From contig NZ_JAQUWN010000032.1 of assembly GCF_028692895.1 (NCBI RefSeq), positions 1 to 39,770 of the forward strand: a DNA stretch of 39,770 nucleotides, read 5' to 3'. The notes under the pieces are model-generated. The model searched no databases, was not told the origin of the DNA, and was given only the letters and a program-made list of their open reading frames with translations. Origin of the DNA: Pseudodesulfovibrio sp. Its GTDB lineage: Bacteria; Desulfobacterota; Desulfovibrionia; Desulfovibrionales; Desulfovibrionaceae. Both the position numbers and the translations under genes were made by a program. Below, in pieces: positions 1-8,312 of the stretch; positions within the stretch are counted from its first letter, which is position 1, and each line of letters opens with the position of its first letter.

Positions 1-1
1 C

Positions 2-436
2 ATCCTGGCCATGTCCCCCTCCAAGGTCGCGTTCCGCACCGATGACATGCGGTTCATGGGCTATTTCCTGGGCAGCGCCGACCTGCTGGCCCAGATCGCG
101 GACCGCTACTATCTCGAAAAGCTCCTGCTCCTCTTCGAGGAGTTCAAGGAGGCCCGCCTGCCGGGCTACAACTCCGCCTACGACCTGCTGGCCAAGACCA
201 GGAACTTCTACCAGGACGTGGCCCGCAGGCGGCTGGACCGGGAGCTCGGCTCGGTGGACCGCTACATGCGGCACTATTTCCTGAAGCGGTGGAACGTGGA
301 CGAGGACCTCTACGCCCAGGCCATCCGCCGCAACCTCAACTACCTGGACGCCATCCTGACCCAAAGCGGCGACGACCTGGACAAATTCAGGAGCGCCCTG
401 CGCCGAAGCAGCATGTCCCTGGACATCCTCCGCTAG
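2..436 (+). CDS. C-terminal part of a probable HD-domain phosphohydrolase (5' end outside window)
   Basis: The reading frame is already open at the first bases, so this is the last 144 codons of a longer gene; the ATG at 11 is probably internal. The visible part is helical and rich in charged and aromatic residues. The run FLGSADLLAQIADRYYLEKL (residues about 20-39 after the ATG at 11) resembles the C-terminal half of HD-domain proteins of Desulfovibrio and Geobacter that I recall. The His-Asp metal site itself would lie upstream and cannot be seen. The gene ends 66 bases before the likely start of the EAL-HDOD gene on the same strand. The family call rests on recalled resemblance only. Confidence 0.55.
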   Translation: MLAMSPSKVAFRTDDMRFMGYFLGSADLLAQIADRYYLEKLLLLFEEFKEARLPGYNSAYDLLAKTRNFYQDVARRRLDRELGSVDRYMRHYFLKRWNVDEDLYAQAIRRNLNYLDAILTQSGDDLDKFRSALRRSSMSLDILR

Positions 437-502
437 AGCCTTTCCTCCCTCATGGGTATAGTTTGGTTGTTCTCCACCAATGAACAGGATATGCATAAAG
501 AC

Positions 503-1774
503 ATGACAACAATACAGGCGGCTTCCAGTGAAGCCATCTTCATAGCCCGCCAGCCGGTCTTCCGACCCGACTCCACCCTATGGGGATACGAGTTGCTCTT
601 CCGCTCCGCCCGGACCGCGACGGCCAACGTCAAGGACGGCGCCCAGGCCACGGCCTCGGTCATCGCCGACGGCCTGGCCCTGGCCACCGAGGGGATGCCC
701 GCCGGCCCGCGCATCCTCATCAACTTTCCGGAAAAGCTCCTGGTGGAGGACGTCGGCTTCGCCCTGCCCAAGGAGGCGTGCATCATCGAGCTGCTGGAGG
801 ACGTGACGCCCTCGAAGGAGACCCTGAAGGCCACCCGAAGGCTCAAGGATGCGGGCTACACCATCGCGGTGGACGACTTTTTCGGCCAGCCCTCGCTGCT
901 GCCCTTCCTGGAGCTGGCGGACATCGTCAAGCTCGACATCCTGGAGCTCGACTCCGACCCGAAGCTGGTGCGCCAGGCCATGGACAAGCTCCCCGGCCGG
1001 AGCCGCCTGACCCTCCTGGCGGAAAAGGTTGAGGACAACGGGACCTTCCAGGAGCTGCGCGACCTCGGGTTCGACCTGTTCCAGGGGTTCTTCTTCAGCC
1101 GGCCGGAGATCATCCCCGGCAAGAAGCTCTCGGCCAACGAGATCACCAAGCTCCAGCTCCTGAGCGAGCTTTCGGCCGACGACTTCGAGCCCAGGCGGCT
1201 GGCCGAGATCCTGCAATCCGACCCCAACCTGAGCTACCGGCTCTTCCGCTACATCAACTCCGTGGGCTTCGGCCTGCGCCAGAAGGTGACCTCCATCAAG
1301 CGGGCCATCGACATGATGGGGATGCTCCAGGCCAAGCAGTGGCTGCGCTCCGCCCTCATGGCGGACCTCAATCCAGCGCCCACGGGCGGAGAGCTGGCCT
1401 TCATGGCCGTGCACCGGGCCAAGTTCATGGAGACCGTGTGCTACCTTTCCTCCAGGCGGCGCGCCTGCGTGCCCGACGCCCTGTTCATCACCGGCCTCTT
1501 CTCCCTGCTGGACGCCATGCTCGGCATGGACATGGACGAGGTGCTCAAGAATCTTCCCCTGGACGACTCCATCGTCAAGGCCCTGCGCGGCGCGAGCGAG
1601 GTCCACAACCTGCTGTCCCTGGCCCGCAGCTACGAGCACGGGGACTGGGACGAGATCGGCCGCCAACTCGTGGACCTCGATCTCGACCCGGACGCGACAG
1701 ACCGGGTCTACGCCGAAACCCGGCTCTGGGCGCAGCGGATGGTCTGCGCCTCCAGCGGGGGCGGGAGCATCTGA
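503..1774 (+). CDS. EAL-HDOD (YuxH-type) signalling protein
   Basis: This is a 423-residue cytoplasmic signalling protein. The N-terminal half is an EAL (cyclic-di-GMP phosphodiesterase-type) domain opening with ARQPVF and GYELLFR. The EAL signature reads ELL; further residues that match the metal and substrate positions are INF, IELLE, VDDFFG, VKLD, AEKVE and FQGFFF. The altered DDFG spacing and the Pro after INF leave enzyme activity uncertain. The C-terminal half (about residues 200-400) is an HDOD domain, with the characteristic helix NLSYRLFRYINSVGF. In-frame ATGs lie at 452, 491 and 503. I chose 503 because family proteins usually start just before the IFIARQP strand, but no SD is well placed, so 491 remains possible. 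Such proteins typically tune motility or surface attachment. Confidence 0.85.
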   Translation: MTTIQAASSEAIFIARQPVFRPDSTLWGYELLFRSARTATANVKDGAQATASVIADGLALATEGMPAGPRILINFPEKLLVEDVGFALPKEACIIELLEDVTPSKETLKATRRLKDAGYTIAVDDFFGQPSLLPFLELADIVKLDILELDSDPKLVRQAMDKLPGRSRLTLLAEKVEDNGTFQELRDLGFDLFQGFFFSRPEIIPGKKLSANEITKLQLLSELSADDFEPRRLAEILQSDPNLSYRLFRYINSVGFGLRQKVTSIKRAIDMMGMLQAKQWLRSALMADLNPAPTGGELAFMAVHRAKFMETVCYLSSRRRACVPDALFITGLFSLLDAMLGMDMDEVLKNLPLDDSIVKALRGASEVHNLLSLARSYEHGDWDEIGRQLVDLDLDPDATDRVYAETRLWAQRMVCASSGGGSI

Positions 1775-1842
1775 TCCCCGGCAGAAAACCGTTGCCATCC
1801 CGCCCGGCCGGGGACAAACTCCCGCGCAAGGAGCACCCTTTC

Positions 1843-2682
1843 ATGGAAGACATCGCAACGCGGCCCATCGGCATGTTCGATTCCGGCGTGGGCGGCCTCA
1901 CCGTTCTCAAGGCCCTGCGGGAACGAATGCCCTGCGAGGACGTCGTATACCTCGGCGACACGGCCCGGCTGCCCTACGGCACCAAGTCGGCCCAGACCGT
2001 CTCCCGCTACGCCGTGCAGTGCGCGGCCGAACTGGTCCGGCGCGGGATCAAGCTGCTCGTGGTGGCCTGCAACACCGCCTCGGCCGTGGCCATAGGCCCC
2101 CTGCGCGAGGCCTACCCGGACATCCCGGTCATCGGCGTGGTGGAGCCCGGGGCGCAGGCCGCCTGCCGGGCCACCCGCAACAAGGCCATCGCGGTCATCG
2201 CCACGGAATCGACCATCGCGGGCGGAGCCTACCAGCGGGCCATCCACGCCATGGAGCCCGAGGCGCGCGTCCTGGGCCACCCCTGCCCGCTCTTCGTGCC
2301 CCTGGCCGAGGAGGGATGGACCGAGGGCGAGGTGACCGAAGGCGTGGCCCGCCGCTACCTGGACCCCATCTTCCGGCCCGCCTCCGGCGACGAACGGCCC
2401 GAAGCGCCGGACACCCTGGTCCTGGGCTGCACCCATTTCCCGCTCCTGGCCCCGTCCATCCGGGCCGTGGTCCCGGCCTCCACCACCATCGTGGACTCGG
2501 CCGCCACCACGGCGCGCACCGTGTTCGACGCCCTGGAGCGCCTGAACCTCCGCCGCCCCGGCTCGGGATGCGGCATGACCCGCTACCTGACCACGGACGA
2601 CGTGCCCCGCTTCGCCCGCACCGGCAGCCGGTTCCTGGGCACGCCGGTCACCGAGGCCCAGGTCGAGCTCGTGGACCTCTAG
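1843..2682 (+). CDS. murI: Glutamate racemase
   Basis: MurI interconverts L- and D-glutamate, supplying D-Glu for peptidoglycan in the cytoplasm. At 279 residues it has normal length. The N-terminal IGMFDSGVGGL carries the conserved Asp-Ser, and the two catalytic cysteines are visible as VACNTAS (C76) and LGCTHFPLL (C196). The ATG at 1843 follows AAGGAG (1828-1833) at 9 bases. It lies 68 bases after the EAL-HDOD gene on the same strand and may be cotranscribed. It is followed at once by the perfect palindrome at 2701-2756, which separates it from the convergent glycan locus. Confidence 0.97.
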   Translation: MEDIATRPIGMFDSGVGGLTVLKALRERMPCEDVVYLGDTARLPYGTKSAQTVSRYAVQCAAELVRRGIKLLVVACNTASAVAIGPLREAYPDIPVIGVVEPGAQAACRATRNKAIAVIATESTIAGGAYQRAIHAMEPEARVLGHPCPLFVPLAEEGWTEGEVTEGVARRYLDPIFRPASGDERPEAPDTLVLGCTHFPLLAPSIRAVVPASTTIVDSAATTARTVFDALERLNLRRPGSGCGMTRYLTTDDVPRFARTGSRFLGTPVTEAQVELVDL

Positions 2683-2700
2683 GGCTTCCGCGCGCCACGC

Positions 2701-2756
2701 GAAAAGGCCGGCAGGGGGCCCGGAGGACGTCCTCCGGGCCCCCTGCCGGCCTTTTC
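2701..2756. terminator. Bidirectional terminator, perfect 56-bp palindrome
   Basis: Two 28-base arms (2701-2728 and 2729-2756) are exact reverse complements with no spacer. The stem begins GAAAAGGCC and ends GGCCTTTTC, so each strand shows a GC-rich stem followed by TTTT. It sits between the convergent stops of murI (2682) and the last radical SAM gene (2773), where a terminator is needed in both directions. Confidence 0.85.
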
Positions 2757-2772
2757 CGCACCGGCGTTCCGG

Positions 2773-3864
2773 CTAGCGGAGCGCGCCCGGGTCCTCGATT
2801 TCGGCCAGCATGCGCTCGGCCATCTTCGGGTTGCGCACGTGGAACCGGATGTCGCGAAAACTGCGGCCCTGCACCCGGCAGATATGGCAGCACTCGGGCT
2901 GGGCGGGCGTGTTCACCAGCCGCCGGAACCGGGTGATCTTCTCGCCGTACCACAGCTCGTCGAACCCGGACTCGAGCAGGTTGCCGATGGGCTTGCCGGT
3001 GCGGCCGCAGCAGAAGCGGACGTCGCCGGCGAGATCGATCATGCAGTTCTTCCACGGGCTGTGGCAGACCTTGCCGCCGCATTCCCCGGACTCGCAGGCC
3101 GCGTCGTCGGCGAAGAAGCCGGGCACGGACAGCTCGATCCCCCCCGCCTCGGCCTCGGCCATGGCCCTGCGCATGCAATCGTCGCTCAGTTCCTGGGCGA
3201 AGAAGAGGGTCTCCCGGGCGATGTCCTCCCGCTCGCCGGGCGCAAAGGCGAAGATGACCAGCAGCCTGTCCACGCCCAGCGCGGCGGCCCGGGCCGTCAG
3301 GTCCGGCAGTTCGCGGATGTTGCGCAGCATGGCCACGAAATTGATCTGGACCTCGGGCTTTTGCCGGCCGCGCGCGTCGCGCTCGCGCACCAGGGCGCCG
3401 ATGTTGCCGAGCACGTTCTCCAGGTCGCCGCCCCGGATGGACGCGTAGGTGTCCTGCGTGGCCGCCTCCAGGCTGATCTTGATAAGGGAGGCGTTGTTGT
3501 CGAGGAGCAGGGCGCGCCGCCCGGCGTCCAGGAGCGATCCGTTGGTGATGAGCTCGATCTCGCACTCGTTTTGCCCGGCCAGGGCGCAGAGGTCGGCCAG
3601 CCGGGGGTAGAGCAGGGGCTCGCCCCCGAAAAACTGCATGGTCTTGACCGAGGGCAGGACGTGGCGCAGCCGCTCAATGACAGCCCAGTCCATGTCGCCC
3701 TTGAACTCCGGCTGGTAGCACATCCAGCAGCGGTAGTTGCAGCGCAGGGTGGTGGTCAGGGTGACCAGCTTGGGATAGGTGATGACGTCCTCCCAGGCGT
3801 TTTCCGCCACGTAGCGGTCGTTGAGCTGGTCGTTGAGCCGGGTCAGGCGCTGGTTGGCGTTCAT
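2773..3864 (-). CDS. Radical SAM/SPASM-like protein, last gene of the glycan locus
   Basis: This 363-residue enzyme has the radical SAM 4Fe-4S motif CX3CX2C at C42, C46 and C49 (RCNYRCWMCY), then a GGEPLL motif typical of SAM binding near residue 95. A cluster of C-terminal cysteines (ECGGKVC, KNC, RFCC, ECCHIC) fits a SPASM/twitch-type auxiliary cluster domain. The substrate is unknown. Position at the end of a sugar locus suggests modification of a sugar or glycoconjugate, which is inference. Start at 3864 follows GAGGAA and overlaps the upstream GT2 stop by ATGA (3861-3864), indicating translational coupling. The palindrome at 2701-2756 follows the stop. Confidence 0.88.
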   Translation of the reverse strand: MNANQRLTRLNDQLNDRYVAENAWEDVITYPKLVTLTTTLRCNYRCWMCYQPEFKGDMDWAVIERLRHVLPSVKTMQFFGGEPLLYPRLADLCALAGQNECEIELITNGSLLDAGRRALLLDNNASLIKISLEAATQDTYASIRGGDLENVLGNIGALVRERDARGRQKPEVQINFVAMLRNIRELPDLTARAAALGVDRLLVIFAFAPGEREDIARETLFFAQELSDDCMRRAMAEAEAGGIELSVPGFFADDAACESGECGGKVCHSPWKNCMIDLAGDVRFCCGRTGKPIGNLLESGFDELWYGEKITRFRRLVNTPAQPECCHICRVQGRSFRDIRFHVRNPKMAERMLAEIEDPGALR

Positions 3865-4814
3865 GCGTGGTTCCTCGTGGTGTCTGTGGTGTCGCCGCTC
3901 AGGAAGACGCCCTCCTCCACCCACAGGCCGTGGTAGGGACGCCAGGAGTCGGCCTGGTCCGGCGAGATGCGGTGACGGATGTTCACGGTGAAGGGTTCGG
4001 GGTACGCCGCGCGCACGCTCCGGGCCAGGGCGTCGATGCCGGACTTCTCCAGGCCGTCCACGGGGTGGACGAAGTCGAAGTGGGCCGTCTGACGGCGCAG
4101 GGCCGGGCGGGAGCGGATGTCCCAGTTGTTGCGCAACTGCTCGTCGCGCCGCGTCATGAAGTTGCAGGCCTCGTGCACCCGGTAGTGGTAGAGCCGCTCG
4201 TTCACGAAGTCGATCTTCTCCGGCCCGGCCAGCTCGGCCATGGGCAGGTAGAGGGAGAGGTCGCCCGCGGAGCGGAAGTACGCGCCGTCGCGGTCGCGGA
4301 AGGTCTCGTCCGGGAGCAGGGAAAAGAGGTAGGCCTTGAAGGACCGCAACTGGGAAAACCCCCAGGCCTGGGCGCGCGGCGGCGCCGTGCGGAGGAACGG
4401 CCGGGCCACGGAATGGTCCTGGCCCTCGATGTCCTCGTCCGTGTAGACCAGGTCGTACCCGGCCAGGTGGCGGGCCAGGAGCTTTTCCAGGCAGGCGGGG
4501 CGAATCCAGTCGTCGCTGTCCAGGATGGCCACCACGTCGGCCGGGCGAAGGTCCAGGGAGCGCAGGGCGGCCAGGGTGTTGCCCATGAGCCAGGCCCGCT
4601 CCCCGCCGGTGCGCAGCCGGATGCGCGGGTCGGCCAGGTAGGGGCGGACGCGCTCGGCCGTGTCGTCGGAGGAGCAGTCGTCGGCCACCAGGGCGGTCCA
4701 GCCGGTGAAGGTCTGGGCCAGCAGCGAGTCCAGGCACTCGCCGATGTACGGCCCGCAGTTGTGGCCGGGGATGACCACGAAGAAGCGTTGCGGCGCGAGC
4801 AGGCTTTCGGTCAT
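3861..4814 (-). CDS. Family 2 (GT-A) glycosyltransferase
   Basis: This is a 317-residue soluble glycosyltransferase with the GT2 fold: VVIPGHNCGPYI at the N-terminus, a nucleotide-binding acidic turn (ADDCSSDD) near residue 43, and the metal-binding DXD equivalent ILDSDDW near residue 95. No membrane segment is visible. Donor and acceptor cannot be read from the sequence. The SD is weak, but the next gene overlaps by 4 bases. An 82-base gap separates it from the upstream GT4-radical SAM gene, one of the larger gaps in the locus; it holds a run of eight A on the minus strand and a 13-codon frame. Confidence 0.88.
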   Translation of the reverse strand: MTESLLAPQRFFVVIPGHNCGPYIGECLDSLLAQTFTGWTALVADDCSSDDTAERVRPYLADPRIRLRTGGERAWLMGNTLAALRSLDLRPADVVAILDSDDWIRPACLEKLLARHLAGYDLVYTDEDIEGQDHSVARPFLRTAPPRAQAWGFSQLRSFKAYLFSLLPDETFRDRDGAYFRSAGDLSLYLPMAELAGPEKIDFVNERLYHYRVHEACNFMTRRDEQLRNNWDIRSRPALRRQTAHFDFVHPVDGLEKSGIDALARSVRAAYPEPFTVNIRHRISPDQADSWRPYHGLWVEEGVFLSGDTTDTTRNHA

Positions 4815-4896
4815 CGCGACAGGCCGTCCGGGGTGGGGAGTCGTTCGTCCATGGCGTCTCTTCGGCTGTTTCCGTTTTTTTTCTTAGGCCGCGCGG

Positions 4897-7017
4897 CTAG
4901 TTCCCGGCCATGCGGCCGGGGCCGAGCACGCCCATGCAGGTCTCGCCCAGGCCGTCGCACGGGGCGCACAGGCCGTAGTCCGGGCAAAGGTCCACGCAGA
5001 TGTCCTCCCGGAGCGGATGGGAAAAGATGTTCTCCATGGGCCGGTCCCGGCGCATGAGCCGGGACACGCACTGGTAGCGGTCGCCCTCGGGGTCGATCAG
5101 GTGGATGCGCTTGCGGCACAGGGCGTCGCGCCCCGCGTCGCGCAGGCAGCCCTCGAAATCGCGCTGGTCCACGTCCACGTCGATGGGCAGGCCCTGCTCG
5201 CGGAAGTGGTCCACGTCCGAGGCCAAGGTGCGTTGGTTCTCGTGGGCCTCGATGGCGTGGGCCGTCAGGGCCAGGCGCGGGTTGTCCAGGATGGTCCGGG
5301 CGTTGCGCAGGAAGATGTCGCGGTCCGGCTGCTGGTGGGCGTGCCAACTGGCGTAGAACCGCACCTCGCGGGTCATGGCGCGCAGTTGGTCGGCCACGTC
5401 CAGGCTCAGGTTGGTGTAGACCGAGACCGAGAGGCGCGGGTCGATGCGGTTGACCAGGCCGGGCAGATCCCTGAACAGGAACGGCTCGCCGCCGGTGAAG
5501 ACCACGGGGCGGCCCTCCCGGTTGATGGCCTCGGCCCAGGCGTCGGCCGTGGCGGGCTTGCGCCGCTTGTCCACCCCGCGCGTCTTCTCGTTGACGCAGT
5601 AGGGGCAGTTCAGGTTGCAGGCCAGGGTCAGGTAGATGCGCAGCTTGCCGTCGAACCGGGCGGGGTTGCGGTAGGCGAAGGCCAGCTCGCGGCCGTGGGC
5701 GTCGGCCAGGGACTCCACCACCCCGGGCCGGTCCGGGGCGTACCGGAAGGCGCGCTGCAAGAAGCCGCGCCGGGTCTCCCCGAAGACGCGGTTGCGCAGG
5801 ACCAGGGCCAGGCCGTAGTTGTCCTGGTGCTCGGCCAGCACGCCCGGCCGGTCCGCGTCGACGGCCCGGTCCTCGTAGAACTCGACGACCGGCGCCACCA
5901 GGGAGTCGGCGAAGTCCGCGTCGCCCCGCTCCAGGTGGGACTGGGCGCAGGCCAGGTAGGCGGCCAGGGTGGCGTGGGTGTTGCGGTTCTCGGCCGCGAA
6001 GTCGAAGAGCGCGGCGCGCCCGGCCTCTCCGGCGCGGGAGGCCAGAAAGTCCGCGAACAGGGCCGCGTTCTCCCGCTCCGAGCCCATGGCCCGGACGTGG
6101 TCCAGCCCGTTGGTCACCAGGCGGCCCCACAGGTCCGGGTCGCGCAGCAGCCCGGAGATGCGGTCCGCCGCGCCCGCCGCGTCGCCCGCCTCCACCAGGA
6201 AGCCGGTCTCGCCGTCCAGGCAGTAGTCGCGCAGGCCGCCGGAGTCCGCGCACACGGGCGTCGCGCCGCAGGCCATGGCCTCCAGGGCCGGGACGGGCGT
6301 CCCCTCCCCGCCGTCCAGGGCCAGCCAGAAGTGGCAGGCGCGCATGGCCTCCGCCCGTTCGGCCCGCGAGGGGCGGCAGAGGTACTCGGCGTCGGCCGGG
6401 AGCGCGTCCGGCCGGGGGCCGGTCCCGAAAAGCTTGAGCCGCGCTGGCACTCCGCGGCCGCGCAGGATCTCGGCCACGGCCAGGAGGTCGGCGAACCCGC
6501 CGCCGGGCGGGGGCTCGATCCACCCGCCCAGGACCGGGCCGTCCGGGCCGGGCATCCGCCGGTCGCCGGGACGGAACAGGTCGAAATCCACGCCGCAGGG
6601 GATGCACGTTGCCCGGCGGGACGCATGGGCGGCCGCCGCCTCCTCCAGCCTGCGCGACGCGGCCACGAGGTGGACGGGCTGCCGCCAGCTCCCGATGACC
6701 GCCTCGCTCGCGCCGGTCGAGCTCCCGAAATCCTCCAGCCAGGCGAACTTGGCGCCCTTGGACGGCGGCAGCGCGGCCACCTTGCCGGTCACGCACCAGG
6801 AGACCGCGACCACGGCGTCCGCGTCCGGGACCTCGCCGTCGCGCAGCAGCGGGGAGTAGGCCCGTTCGGCCCGGACCTCGCCCAGGTCGTAGCCGAAGGC
6901 CTCGGTGCAGGTCAGCCGGACCTCATGGCCCATGTCGGCCAGCAGGTTGGCGAGGCGGACGACATGCCGGCTCCCGCTCTCGTTGGCGTAAATCCGGTTC
7001 ACGAAATTTATCTTCAC
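4897..7017 (-). CDS. Fusion: GT4-like glycosyltransferase + helical linker + radical SAM enzyme
   Basis: This 706-residue protein joins two enzymes. Residues about 1-330 are a GT-B glycosyltransferase of the GT4 type, with the family motif around GEGTPVPALEAMACGATPV (238-255) and TGFLVEAGD (271-279). Residues about 335-450 are Ala-rich and helical, resembling TPR linkers. Residues about 455-706 are a radical SAM domain with C467, C471 and C474 (LACNLNCPYC), GGEP near 503, and a C-terminal cysteine-rich tail (about 670-697) that may hold a second cluster. Start is GTG at 7017, preceded by GAGGTG, and overlaps the GT9 stop as GTGA. The frame is continuous, so this is a true fusion in this sequence. 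Which reaction the radical domain performs is unknown. Confidence 0.88.
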   Translation of the reverse strand: MKINFVNRIYANESGSRHVVRLANLLADMGHEVRLTCTEAFGYDLGEVRAERAYSPLLRDGEVPDADAVVAVSWCVTGKVAALPPSKGAKFAWLEDFGSSTGASEAVIGSWRQPVHLVAASRRLEEAAAAHASRRATCIPCGVDFDLFRPGDRRMPGPDGPVLGGWIEPPPGGGFADLLAVAEILRGRGVPARLKLFGTGPRPDALPADAEYLCRPSRAERAEAMRACHFWLALDGGEGTPVPALEAMACGATPVCADSGGLRDYCLDGETGFLVEAGDAAGAADRISGLLRDPDLWGRLVTNGLDHVRAMGSERENAALFADFLASRAGEAGRAALFDFAAENRNTHATLAAYLACAQSHLERGDADFADSLVAPVVEFYEDRAVDADRPGVLAEHQDNYGLALVLRNRVFGETRRGFLQRAFRYAPDRPGVVESLADAHGRELAFAYRNPARFDGKLRIYLTLACNLNCPYCVNEKTRGVDKRRKPATADAWAEAINREGRPVVFTGGEPFLFRDLPGLVNRIDPRLSVSVYTNLSLDVADQLRAMTREVRFYASWHAHQQPDRDIFLRNARTILDNPRLALTAHAIEAHENQRTLASDVDHFREQGLPIDVDVDQRDFEGCLRDAGRDALCRKRIHLIDPEGDRYQCVSRLMRRDRPMENIFSHPLREDICVDLCPDYGLCAPCDGLGETCMGVLGPGRMAGN

Positions 7018-8312
7018 GCGCGCACCTCGTTTGCGTTGAACAGGGTCCGGGCCTCGGCGAGCACCCGGTCCACGGACAGGTCCCTCAGGCAGGCATACCC
7101 GAGTTCGCAGGAAAATTCACCCGGCCTGAGCCATCCGGGCCCGCTTTTCCGCCCCTGGCAGGGCTGGCAGTCCAGGCCGAGGGAGAGGCAGCGGACCGCC
7201 GGGTTGAGCGGCCGGTTGCGCACCAGGGAGGAGGGGCCGAAGAGGACCAGGGTGGGCGCTCCGGCGGCCGCCGCCAGGTGGGCCAGGCCGCAGTCGTTGG
7301 CCACCACGCCCCGCGCCGCGCGGAGCAGGGAGACCGCCCCGGCCAGGGTGGCGTCGGTGACGAAGGTCGCGCCGGGCGCATCGATGGGGCGCAGGAAATC
7401 CAGCCGGGCGTAGGCCTCCAGGTCCGCCGGGCGGCACAGGACCACCGGGTTCTCCAGGCGGCGGAGCAGCGCATCCATGTGCGGCCAGCGTTTGGAGTCC
7501 CAGCCCACCTTGGAGCCGGGACAGACCACCACGCGGCCGCGCAGTTCGGGCGGGACCGGGACGGAGTCGCACCCGACAAAGGTCAACGCCGGATCGGCCT
7601 CCCGGCCGGTGACGTTGGCGAAGAACCGGGCGGCGAAGCCGGGGCCGTGGCCCTCGACGCCCACGCGGTACGGGGCGTGGAACATGTCCTCCTCCCGCCG
7701 GTTGGCGTGGTCCTCCACGTTCAGGCAGAGGTCCGGGGAGAGCCCGTCCAGCTCCTCGGGCCCGACCACGCGCACGCCGCCGGGCAGGGTCCCCCGGAAG
7801 GCGTCGGCCAGGGACCCGCCGCCCTGGTCGAAAGTGGGGCAGAACCAGGTCTCCCATCCCTGGTCGGCCGAGGCGCGGGCCAGAAAGGAAAGCATGACCA
7901 CGTTGCCGATGCCGCCGTGCGCCTTGACCAGCACGGAACGGACGTCCCTCGGGTCCACCCGCCGGGGCAGGACCACCGGCGACTCGCCTTCCTCGTCCAG
8001 CCGCGCGGCCCGCTCGAAACCCATGAGCGACAGGGCCGTGAGCACGTACGGGGGCGTCGGCCCGCCGGGCGCGACCACCACGGCCGTGGCCGACGGCGCG
8101 CCCGCCCGCCGGGCCAGGTCCGCCAGGTCCGTCCGGCAGGGCGCCAGGTTGCCGCCGCCGAAGGTCTCGACCCGTCCGCAGGCCGGGAGCGCCGCCCGGT
8201 TGCCCTCGTGGCACAGGACCGGGCCGTCCAGGGGGCCGAGGCGGGCCAGGAAAAGTCGATCCGGCTCGGCCAGCCCGGCCACGGGCAGGATGTACACGCG
8301 GGGCGCGGTCAT
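7014..8312 (-). CDS. GT9 (heptosyltransferase-family) glycosyltransferase with N-terminal extension
   Basis: This is a 432-residue protein. From residue 126 (SVLVKAHGGIGNVVML) it follows the ADP-heptose:LPS heptosyltransferase family: VVVCPGSKVGWDSKRWP, a VVANDCGLAHLAAAAG strand-turn-helix and LFGPSS. It ends with the cysteine-rich CQPCQG...CELGYACL tail common in GT9. The first 125 residues are extra compared with plain GT9 proteins, have no recognised motif and contain alternating hydrophobic strands. Such enzymes usually act on LPS core or related acceptors in the cytoplasm; the actual donor is unknown. The start overlaps the upstream stop by ATGA (8309-8312). Confidence 0.87.
   Translation of the reverse strand: MTAPRVYILPVAGLAEPDRLFLARLGPLDGPVLCHEGNRAALPACGRVETFGGGNLAPCRTDLADLARRAGAPSATAVVVAPGGPTPPYVLTALSLMGFERAARLDEEGESPVVLPRRVDPRDVRSVLVKAHGGIGNVVMLSFLARASADQGWETWFCPTFDQGGGSLADAFRGTLPGGVRVVGPEELDGLSPDLCLNVEDHANRREEDMFHAPYRVGVEGHGPGFAARFFANVTGREADPALTFVGCDSVPVPPELRGRVVVCPGSKVGWDSKRWPHMDALLRRLENPVVLCRPADLEAYARLDFLRPIDAPGATFVTDATLAGAVSLLRAARGVVANDCGLAHLAAAAGAPTLVLFGPSSLVRNRPLNPAVRCLSLGLDCQPCQGRKSGPGWLRPGEFSCELGYACLRDLSVDRVLAEARTLFNANEVRA

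Noticed and set aside
4814-4852. 13-codon minus-strand frame (MDERLPTPDGLSR) overlapping the GT2 start
   Set aside because: Too short and with a weak SD; could be a coupling uORF but nothing beyond position supports it.
5017-7413. Very long plus-strand open frame opposite the GT4-radical SAM gene (and similar long antisense frames elsewhere)
   Set aside because: GC-rich genes leave the opposite strand open; translations are Val/Gly/Ala/His-rich without motifs, while the minus-strand frames carry conserved domains.
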